Shown here: one piece after another, positions 35,735 to 44,568 of the stretch
How the letters are laid out: every line of letters begins with the position of its first letter
How positions within the stretch are numbered: the first letter of the stretch is position 1
Assembly (NCBI GenBank): GCA_918807975.1
Contig: OU964925.1
Location: forward strand, 23,657,608-23,721,607
DNA length: 64,000 nt
Direction of reading: 5' to 3'
From: Aplidium turbinatum
Lineage: Eukaryota > Chordata > Ascidiacea > Aplousobranchia > Polyclinidae
The notes under the pieces: generated by a model
Database searches by the model: none
What the model was told of the DNA's origin: nothing
Seen by the model: the letters and a program-made list of their open reading frames with translations, nothing else
Position numbers and translations under genes: made by a program

Positions 35735-36207
35735 GGTGAACTAACTAAAGAAAGGTTGGTTGAATGGATGCAGTTTTACGTCTTGCCCAGGACGGAGATC
35801 TAACCAGTGAATGTGCAGAGAAGCCTAGGGTGTCTACGGGCCTCACAGTCCGGTGTCTGGAGGGAGTCGTCCGGACGGGGCCGAAACACATTGTCATCAC
35901 CGCTGTCAAGACGCTCCGATCGCGAGCCACGAGTGAGGCAACGACCAAAGGCGGCAACAGCAAGGGAGATTAGAAGGCTTATGGCCAACACAATAGCATA
36001 AAAATAGTATATAGACATTGTAAATTAACACTTAACTTGAGTCCAGGGGTCCAACTGAAACAGGACACAACAGTGATGATAGTTGTCGTAGTCATTGTGG
36101 AAGCGTCCTGTGAAGAGAATCGTATAATACTCCACAGGAAAGTAATCCAATATAATCCAATGTAAGTTTCACGCTAATTCAAGATCACTTCGGGGTCACC
36201 ATAAATA

Positions 36208-37258
36208 TGTAGCGGACAGCAGGTAACTTAACTTATCTGCTCATACCTAGCTGTAATACTAGTCTACAGCGACATTTCGGGCACAACAATGTGGTAGAAA
36301 TGATCCGAGAACGACGTCTGTGCCTCTTTACTACATGTATGATTTTATTGTCACCACATAATTTAAAAGATTGCAATCGTCTTTCCACAACAGAACATAA
36401 TTCAAATCATAAGTCCAACCCAGGAAACTGAACATTGACTGACGGAGCCAGAAGTAATATCACTACTGTACCAAAATCATATTATAGTGAGCTGCACCAA
36501 AATTATACCATACTCTGACATACTCCCTACACCAAAAGTAAAATTCTCTCTCTGTCGAATTGTAGGCCAAAACGCGATATACATAGTCGCTGAGGAATCA
36601 AGCATCTGTAGGCTAAAACGTTGGACAAAAAACTACGCATATGTGATTGAAACTGCCGGTTGCAAGAATGCTTTTAGCTTATTAACATGCAAGTTCTTGA
36701 GGAACGCAAATCCCTAATCACGCTTCAGAATCCTGAGGCACAACTACAAATTTACTTGAATTACTGGGTAACGTTACATATATGCAAAAGAACGGCAGCT
36801 GTGCTGTGGCCGGCAGCTGTGGCCGAGTGGTTAGCGCGTTGGGCTCGCAGTCGAGAGCCTGCATGTTCGACTCCAGCCATCCGCACTTGCTGTTGTTTCT
36901 CTGGGCAAGAAACTTTACGATAATTGCCTCTACCCAGTGATCGATTTCGAGTAATGGGTAGTACCAAATTTAAGTCATAAGTAGAGTAGACAACCGGAAA
37001 CAGACATTGCAGTCGGCTGCAGCGTGGGTCAGGTGTACGTCGAAAGGCGTAGCCTACACCGATGCATAGCGCTCAAGTCCGCTTTCCCGCAATGCAGGGT
37101 AAAGATATGAAAAACAAACAAACAAACGACAATTTCATGACGGTGACAAACCTAAGGAAAGTTGAAAAGACCTAAGGTGAAAATCCCGAAGCACAATTGT
37201 AAATTTCACGACGGTAACAAACGTTAAAAAGACCTAAGGTGAAACGCAGGGCGCCACA
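36208..37258 (-). repeat. LTR, right (5') copy of the Gypsy-type element, with SINE
   Basis: 1051 bp. Removing the 334-bp SINE insertion leaves 717 bp, exactly the length of the left LTR. Immediately inside it is the primer-binding-like sequence at about 36183-36201 (minus strand). Confidence 0.85.
36795..37128 (+). mobile_element. tRNA-derived SINE with (AAAC)n tail
   Basis: The empty site is visible in the other LTR (GCAAAAGAACGACAATTTC at about 25754). The insert contains a tRNA-like head with a perfect A-box TGGCCGAGTGG and a B-box TGTTCGACTCC, resembling a Ser/Leu-type tRNA, then a body and the tail AAACAAACAAAC. The 5' end has a short duplication of GGCAGCTGTG-GGCC. The target duplication is short (AACG). 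Because it is in only one LTR, it inserted after the LTR element. Confidence 0.88.
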
Positions 37259-37262
37259 GCTA

Positions 37263-37965
37263 CATTTTGCCCAAATCTTCATGAAATGGTCTTTAAATTC
37301 CGGTTGTTTCAGAACGTTTCATTAGCTGCAGTTTTTCAGAGGGGAAGGGAATTTTACATATGGGGGGAATTGTCCTTCCTCATTTCCTTTGTTACGTCAC
37401 CGTGAAAAGTTTTTTTTTTAATTTTAGCAATCGTTTCAAACATGGCAAAATAACACTTTGAATAGGGGGTTTCCCTTTCACGAATGATGACTTCCACTGC
37501 AAGAGTTCATTCTTATGTCCACAATACTGTTTTTTCGTGTCTTAAAAATAGGCTATATAAATGATTTTAGGTGAACTATTTCCCCAGATGTTACCACTTA
37601 CCGTGGTGCATGTTACATGCGTATAAAAGGCAGACACCAATTTATCCCAGTATGTGATATTGCAGATTTTTTTAATTGTTACCGTAACTAGTTTCATCTG
37701 CGATTTACGGTAACTATAGGGTTGCCTACTGTAGTGTGTGTACATTTTCTTGAGAAAGCATAATACTCTGACAGGCGTCGACCAGTTGCCTTTTTAATGG
37801 AAATTTGTACAATCTTTACGATCTTTCGTAAGTAAATCATGAAAATCTTCCAGCAGCTTTGCACAACTTTTTCAGTTTTGTGTCCATCATTGGTTAGTTT
37901 ATTCTTAGGTATACATATAGTCTTTTTAATAAAGTAGGCTACTGTAGTGATAACTAGTCTGATTC
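37263..37965. other. No recognised feature
   Basis: AT-rich sequence; the frame at 37694-38065 has no domain that I recognise and runs into the fold-back that follows. Confidence 0.35.
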
Positions 37966-38120
37966 GGGTGCAACCTATTTCGTTCCCTGAACACTTCGTC
38001 CCCTGAAAAGATTGAGAAAAAAATACAACAGAGCCGAAGTCACTGATCGGAGTTGCCGCAAACATCTCAAAATGTCTCTCTCGAGGACGAAGTGTTCAGG
38101 GGACAAAATGGGTTGCATCC
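37966..38120. mobile_element. Fold-back mini-element, GGRTGCAACC family
   Basis: 155 bp from GGGTGCAACC to GGTTGCATCC. Inverted arms carry ACACTTCGTCCCCTGAA and its inverse; the core has GCCGAAGTCACTGATCGG as in the 8.7- and 16-kb copies. The 9-bp duplications GTCTGATTC and GTCTGACTC (one mismatch) at 37957-37965 and 38121-38129 agree with the 9-bp duplication at 8697. Confidence 0.8.
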
Positions 38121-38666
38121 GTCTGACTCTACACGTTAAAACAAGATACAAGCATCACTACTTTGGTGATCCAATGTTTTGTGGCAGGTGTTCAGTTTGA
38201 TTGAGCTTGTGTAGTATTGTAACCCTGTTGAGTTGAAATAGCTTGGTCTGGTTGTTGTTGACTTAACTTCTGTTGTAGTTGTAATAGCCTACAGAAACAC
38301 ATGATGACTGTTGATAAAAGAAAGAAGAATTTTTTTAGGACAATGATGTATAGCAAATAAAAGTTGAATCAAGATATGTGGCTTGAATGTAGTCTTGAAA
38401 GTTTTTAAATTATTTTATTGAAAATTATATATAATTGACTGAACACATGTTGTTGTTATTCATCTGAAATATGTATGGTGTTAACTGATTTCAATTGTCC
38501 ATTTATTTTATTCAGTAGAATCTGCACAACAAAAAATGGAAATGCAATTTTTAATGGAATATTTTCACTGCACAAATAATGGCGTAATGCATTTTATTTA
38601 TAGAACTGTCTTGCTAAGCACAGTTCTTGTTTTTTTTTACTGTATCGTTCTTACAAAGGAAAGTAA
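38121..38666. other. No recognised feature
   Basis: AT-rich spacer between two fold-back elements. Confidence 0.4.
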
Positions 38667-38689
38667 TTAGAAGCGGTCCCACGAATTAC

Positions 38690-38958
38690 CCATAAGTACC
38701 CATAAGCACCATAAGTACCCATAAGCACCATAAGTCGCGTCGAATTACCCATAAGTACCCATAACTCGCGTCAAATTACCCATAAGCCCCATAAGTCGCG
38801 TCGAATTACCCATAAGCCCCATAAGTCGCGTCGAATTACCCATAAGCACCATAAGTCGCGTCGAATTACCCATAAGCCCCATAAGTCGCGTCGAATTACC
38901 CATAGGCACCATAAGTAGCATTGAATTACCTAGAAGTAACGTCGAATTACCCATAAGC
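38690..38958 (-). repeat. 30-bp minisatellite, left outer array
   Basis: About eight 30-bp units and partial units; the outermost part degenerates into CATAAGTACCCATAAGCACC runs. Confidence 0.85.
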
Positions 38959-38994
38959 CTGTAGAGTGTAGTCTATAGCCGTCTAGAAGCCTAG

Positions 38995-39395
38995 TAGTCG
39001 GCTGCATAGCCGAGTGGTGAGGAGCACTGGCTGGGCGTTCCAAAATATAGTTCGACACCGCTCAAGAGCAGGACACTTGAAGGCATGCCTAAAGGTGGAC
39101 ACGAAGAATTGGCTTCGTTGCCTTCCCGTCCGCTTATGTGTAATCTGCAGTTTGCTGCAGCAGATGGAGTGTTTTGTCCGATAAAACACCTTAACATTGG
39201 ACAATTTTCCCTATGAACCAGGTGACTGCAGCATAGCAATCGTTCTCGCACTCAGCCAGAGACTTAATTCTTGCTTTAAACTTGATAATTAAAGAAAAAA
39301 AATGAATAATGGCAAGGGTGGGAATCAAACCCATGTCACCAAATTCAATAGCCCTTTGGCTAAACCATTCTGCCACGCAAGCGCTCGTGAAATCT
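38995..39395. repeat. Paired tRNA-like segments in the left arm
   Basis: At about 39000-39060 (+) the A-box-like ATAGCCGAGTGGTG and the B-box-like AGTTCGACACC mark one SINE head. At about 39318-39385 (-) TGGCAGAGTGGTTTAGCC with GGTTTGATTCCC marks a second, facing it. The same pair appears inverted at 40080-40480 in the right arm. They are probably SINE pieces captured before the arm was duplicated. Confidence 0.65.
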
Positions 39396-39655
39396 TAGCT
39401 TAATTTGGTTTATATGGGTAATGTTTCGAGAACGCTCACAATATTATCAGTTTGGTTTGTTTTTATTTCTGACCATCACAACAACAAAAACAATATACGA
39501 CAAACTTAGCACAGATCTATAAAAGGTAGAAGCGACAAAACGCGGACGTTATAACGTGCATGATACCAAAGCAGGACAATCAGTTTAACATGACACGGTC
39601 GCAAGTCGCAACAGCAACCTGCAGATTACATATACGCTGACATGAGGCGTAAGTA

Positions 39656-39795
39656 ATTCCACGTTGCTTATGGGTAATTCGACGCGACTTATGGGGCATT
39701 TGGGTAATTCGACGCGACTTATGGAGCTTATGGGTAATTCGACGCGACTTATGGGGCTTATGGGTAATTCGACTCGCGTCGAATTACCCATAAGC
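39656..39795. repeat. Central inverted minisatellite of the palindrome
   Basis: Four to five GGTAATTCGACGCGACTTAT units run up to the symmetry point GGTAATTCGACTCGCGTCGAATTACC, after which the arm sequence returns inverted. The symmetry point has almost no loop. Confidence 0.85.
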
Positions 39796-40504
39796 AACGT
39801 GGAATTACTTACGCCTTCGTGTCAGCGTATATGTAATCTGCAAGTCGCTGTTGCGACTTGCGATCGTGTCACTTAAACTGATTGTCCTGCTTTGGTATCA
39901 TGCACGTTATAACGTCCGCGTTTTGTCGCTTCTACATTTTATAGACCTCTGCTAAGTTTGTCGTATATTGTTTTTTCGTTGTGATGGTCAGAAATAAAAA
40001 CAAACCAAACTGATAATATTGTGAGCGTTCTCGAAACATTACCCATATAAACCAAATTAAGCGAAGATTTCACGAGCGCTTGCGTGGCAGAGTGGTTTAG
40101 CCAAAGGGCTACGGTATTGAATTTGGTGACATGGGTTTGATTCCCACCCTTGCCATTATTCATTTTTTTTCTTTAATTATCAAGTTCAAAGCAAGAATTA
40201 AGTCTCTAGCTGAGTGCGAGAACGATTGCTATGCTGCAGTCACCTGGTTCATAGGGAAAATTGTCCAATGTTAAAGTGTTTTATCGGACAAAACACTCCA
40301 TCTGCTGCAGCAAACTGCAGATTACACATAAGCGGACGGGAAGGCAATGAAGCCAATCTTCGTGTCCACCTTTAGGCATGCCTTCAAGTGTCCTGCTCTT
40401 GGGCGGTGTCGAACTATATTTTGGAACGCCCAGCCAGTGCTCCTCACCACTCGGCTATGCAGCCGACTACTAGGCTTCTAGACGGCTATAGACTACACTC
40501 TACA

Positions 40505-40892
40505 GGCTTATGGGTAATTCGACGTTACTTCTAGGTAATTCAATGCTACTTATGGTGCCTATGGGTAATTCGACGCGACTTATGGGGCTTATGGGTAATT
40601 CGACGCGACTTATGGGGCTTATGGGTAATTCGACGCGACTTATGGGGCTTATGGGTAATTCGACGCGAGTTATGGGGCTTATGGGTAATTCGACGCGAGT
40701 TATGGGTACTTATGGGTAATTCGACGCAACTTATGGGGCTTATGGGTAATTCGACGCGACTTATGGGGCTTATGGGTAATTCGACGCGACTTATGGGGCT
40801 TATGGGTAATTCGACGCGACTTATGGGTAATTCGACGCGACTTATGGTGCTTATGGGTACTTATGGGTACTTATGGGGCTTATGGGTAATTC
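40505..40892 (+). repeat. 30-bp minisatellite, right outer array
   Basis: About 11-12 units with occasional 20-bp or 40-bp variants; otherwise identical in motif to the left array. Confidence 0.85.
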
Positions 40893-41034
40893 GTGGGACC
40901 CTTAGAAGCATGTGTTATGAATGAAACATATATCAGCAAACAACAGCTTTTCGCTGTGATGTTAAGTTAACTGAACATTTTTGCACATCCAAAGGAATTT
41001 CACTGGAATGCATATTTTCACCCATAATGTTTCA

Positions 41035-41925
41035 TCTAGGCCAAGGGTATCCAAAGTGCGGCCTGTGAGCACAATATCTGCTCCCTCGTTTTGGGTCATA
41101 ACCTACCTTGGGCAAGTTATATCAGTTATGACCATCTTATTTTGGTAGCACGTACATATCCGATTTTTTTTTTCGGTTATAAATTTCACCAAGTCAAAAT
41201 GGCTATCAAGGCTAACTAATCTGGCATATGTGCCACGGCATATCAAAATATGGAGCTAGTATACAAGTCTTTGCCCTGGTCCAAAACATCATGATATCAC
41301 AGATTAAAATTGACCAAAAAAATACAGGGTAAGGTATGTGAATAGTGCCTTCACAACTTTACCTTTACTATTTTGTAACCCTAAACTCAGAATGTTATTG
41401 TTGGGTTTTGGGTAAGAAAATAGCAAAGGAAAGGTGATGCATTGGAAGCATAAAAACACCTTTCGCTTGATTGAATGCTATTTACACACTTTATTATATG
41501 TACCGTAACCTATATTTTCTGGTGGATTCCAATCTATGATGTCATGGTATTTTTAACAGAGGTGGAGAACTAGCTCCCACATATAATGTTAGACCTTGTG
41601 AGAGAGGATTGTTCAGATTTCAGGGCAGGTGATGAAAAACCAGGTTAGTGTAGCTTTGTCCAATGCTACTATACCATTCATTCCATTTGGTGCCTTGGAG
41701 CTAGTATACAAGTCTCAGCCCTGGTCAGAAATACCATGACATCATACATTGGAAGTGACCAAAAATATAGTAAGAAACTACGGTACCGTACTTTGTTTTA
41801 TTGTTGATTCATTTCACCCGGTATTGGGTTGGTCGATTCTAGGTTTTGATGTATATTAACGTCATGGCATTTAAGACCAGAATGGAGACTTGTACACCAG
41901 CTCCGGTGCCTTATCACAAGGGCAT
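41035..41925. repeat. Two tandem hairpin repeats, ~75-bp arms
   Basis: A segment GGAGCTAGTATACAAGTCT...CCCTGGTC...TGACCAAAAA occurs forward at about 41252-41330 and 41697-41772, and inverted at about 41517-41590 and 41825-41912. The order forward-inverted-forward-inverted gives two neighbouring hairpins. A hAT-like terminus (CAAGGGTATCCAAAGTGCGG) precedes them at 41042 without a visible partner. No coding potential. Confidence 0.6.
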
Positions 41926-42334
41926 TCTACAACAACAAAGTCAGCGGTTTGTTCCTTCGTGCTGCATTTGCAGGTCGATCAGGGAGCCGATCCTTCCTTG
42001 CGAATATTAGCATGGAAACAGCTGACTCCTGTATGATTAATCATTAATTTTTCTTTACAAGTGAATAAAAATAATTTGGGATTATGCAATGCTGTGCTAT
42101 AAAGCGATTTATGCCTTTAAACAATATGCGATTGAATGATTTCGACTTACTTCAAATTTCTCATCACACAAGATAAAAAATGAATCAGCCAAGTAAAAAT
42201 TAATCAGACAACCTATAGATCTTGGAAATGAAAAGAGATGAAAAAAAGAAATTATCCATCGGTTAACATTTTGAATATTGGAGAAGTTAGAACAGAGAGG
42301 ACAGTCAAGTTTGTGGAAACAATTGGCAGCCAAC

Positions 42335-43921
42335 CACTGGCGCCGACTTACGGGGTGGCCACGCCACCCCATAACCGCTGTGGCGGGGTGGCAGCCACCC
42401 CGCTTAGGTTACATTACTTACTGCAAATAAATGTAATTTGAACGGACGTTTAAATCTTTTTTTGATCATTTGTTTTCGCTTCAAGTCAACGTAAAGCAAG
42501 AGGTGAACCAATACAGTATTGCAAAGAAAATGATTGTTTTTGTCACAAGCATGATACTCGCGTAACATCAAGCAAGCTACAGCTACGTGAAGATTACGCA
42601 GCACGTGGCTACGAGTTTTTTCCTTGTTGTTGCGATCGTTTTATTTGATACTTGTCATAAGTCATTGTTACAATTGTTAGGTTTACGATGGGATTTATTA
42701 ATCAATAAAATACGATCTTTCCATTGCCTCCCTCAAAAATCTTTTTTGAAAATTTTTAAACTGCTCATAATATCGCTATAAATTATGCCAGCTATAAAAT
42801 ACTTGGAAATAAAATTATCTCGATGATTTATAGCTCCACCTCCTAAATGAATATCTATTTTCAAATTTTATTAAAAAAAATGCAATTTTCGAAACTTTTT
42901 GAGTTTTATTTAAAAAGTGCACCTAGTAAAGTAGCAGTTTTAACGTTCTGCAAATTTACACGTTTACATGATTCTATTCGAGGAAAGCTACACCCCCTGC
43001 CAATTCCCAATAATGAAAGCAACCTTTTTCAATTAGTCAAGATTTTGCATTTTGAATTATTTTCCGATTTGAATTGGAGTGTACTGTCATCCACTTCATG
43101 CTTTAATTTCTACTTTGTTATCTACTTCATGCAGTAATAATGTAATATTGCGTGTCAATGCGTGACAAATTGTGAGGCGGAAATTTATTGGTCTTACATA
43201 GGAGTTGCTTGTTACATCATAGAAAAAATTACGAAAACTTGTCCTGTAGAAGTTTGAGGAGGGAATTTATTGGTCTGACATAAGTTAGGAGTTGCTTGTT
43301 ACATCATAGAAAAAATTACAAAAAGTCGTCCAGTAAAAGTTTTCCCCGACATTCCAGTTTTATTCAGCTTAAAGATGCCACCGAAAAAGCGTTCAACTGT
43401 TGCAACTGTTTGATCTATTTGCAAGCAATGAAACAAGATCATTAATGCTTCCAAACGTGGTCTGCATTGTGAAAATATACTTATCGTTGCCTTCCACCAC
43501 CTGCGAGGCGGAGCGATCGTTTAGTAGTGCACTCAGGCGCATAAAAACCTACTTGTGATCTACCATGACGCAACAGCGATAGAACCACATCCTAATTTTA
43601 AATGTTTATCAAGCTGAAGCTTAACGGTTACAACTTGACCAGTTGATTAACAGTTGAATTCACAGAGCTGCCGTTCGCAAAAATACTTTTGCCAAATGTT
43701 AAGTGTCAGAGCGACAACGTAACAATAAAATTCACGACATACTTTCTGTGCTTTGTTGTAAAGTTGCTTTGTAAATAATCGAGCTACAAATCAGGTGTGA
43801 ATAGACAATTGCATCTACGAAACACGCTTAGTAAAAAACAAAAACATGCAGTTTGAAAGTTTTTAGGTTGCCATATTGTGCTATCCGCCACCCCGTGCAA
43901 AAATAAAAGTCGGCGCCTATG
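42335..43921 (+). mobile_element. hAT transposon remnant (CACTGGCGCCGACT), 1.6 kb
   Basis: Ends CACTGGCGCCGACTTACGGG and, inverted, CATAGGCGCCGACTTTTATT. Perfect 8-bp duplications CAGCCAAC are at 42327-42334 and 43922-43929. Near 43375 (+) a start 'MPPKKRSTVATV' precedes a stop. At about 43475-43640 the frames read 'LPSTTCEAERSFSSALRRIKTYL', 'STMTQQR' and 'ILNVYQAEA', the C-terminal block of ZMYM1-type hAT transposases. The core is deleted and the rest is interrupted by stops. Confidence 0.85.
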
Positions 43922-44054
43922 CAGCCAACCTTTGAATCAGAAATATAGCACATAGATGATGTTTCCAGGAGAAATCTATGCAGTATTAGTTAAATGGTGT
44001 AAACCAGTTATAAATTTATACATTTCTACTCTATATAAAGCTTTTGGTAGAGAG

Positions 44055-44095
44055 TTTGCTTTGTTGAACCATAGTTTGCTTTGTTGAACCATAGA
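44055..44095 (+). repeat. Short tandem duplication
   Basis: AGTTTGCTTTGTTGAACCAT is present twice in direct succession. Confidence 0.8.
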
Positions 44096-44209
44096 TTTCT
44101 CTCTATTCTATATGTACGAGTATTATGGCTGAATTTTGAACATAAGCTTATAAATTTGTCATCTAATATTTTTGTTGTTTCATAATTTTTTTTTTGATAA
44201 TTATATTTT

Positions 44210-44388
44210 CAGCCAGAAGCTATTCTAAAAGAATCATGGCCACTGACTAGTAGACCGTATGGTCATTTCGTTGTCTACCTATCAATAACAAAACTTAAAC
44301 ATTGTATTTATTATTTTTTTATGTCTCTTCTGTGTTTTGTTTTTTTGATAGAATAAACAACTGATTGATTGAATCAGATATTTTGTCC
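44210..44388 (+). mobile_element. LINE 3' end with TGAT-type tail
   Basis: A short segment closing in GATAGAATAAACAACTGATT GATTGAAT looks like the 3' end of a CR1/Jockey-type LINE with a (TGAT)n tail. No coding part is attached. It lies about 180 bp upstream of the IRF start codon. Confidence 0.45.
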
Positions 44389-44568
44389 CATTGATCCATT
44401 TTCGATTAGGTTCATTACACACAAATACACCTAGGTGATACAAAACTGAGAAAAACAGGACAAAATGAGAATCACATGAATCAAACTAAACTTATATTTT
44501 ACCAAATTCAAAGATACTTCTTGGACTTTTAGTAGTTGCTGTTGGCAGAGTTATACATTCTTCTGAAT

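Larger units (their letters stand above)
25179..37258 (-). mobile_element. Ty3/Gypsy-type LTR element, non-autonomous, host of nested insertions
   Basis: LTRs of 717 bp begin TGTAGCGGACAGCAGG and end in CA, with 4-bp duplications GCTA at 25175-25178 and 37259-37262. Reading on the minus strand, a primer-binding-like TGGTGACCCCGAAGTGATC lies just inside the right LTR and a G-rich tract (GCGGGGGTGTC) just inside the left LTR. This gives the orientation and suggests the Gypsy class. After subtracting the BEL/Pao element (27539-33546) and the hAT (33736-35734), about 2.3 kb of internal DNA remains, with no recognisable gag or pol, so it depended on a relative. The LTRs differ by roughly ten substitutions, about 1.5%, implying a fairly recent insertion. 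It is a fossil. Confidence 0.8.
38675..40901. mobile_element. 2.2-kb fold-back element with 30-bp minisatellite arms
   Basis: The ends are GGTCCCACGAATTACCC and its inverse. Exact 8-bp duplications TTAGAAGC flank it (38667-38674 and 40902-40909). The element is a near-perfect palindrome centred at about 39778. Each arm holds an outer minisatellite (30-bp unit AATTACCCATAAGCCCCATA + AGTCGCGTCG), ~0.7 kb of unique DNA with two tRNA-like segments in opposite orientation, and an inner block of the same minisatellite meeting at the centre. The outer arrays differ in length (about 280 bp left, 400 bp right). No transposase; frames reading 'MGNSTRLMGL' repeats arise because the unit is ten codons long. 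Confidence 0.9.

Noticed and set aside
38690-40892. CRISPR-like look of the 30-bp array
   Set aside because: There are no unique spacers between units, the repeats are head-to-tail, and the DNA is from an animal.
38745-40924. Open frames of repeated MGNSTRLMGL
   Set aside because: They are translations of the 30-bp minisatellite, whose unit is a multiple of three; they occur on both strands of a palindrome and have no start or splice context.
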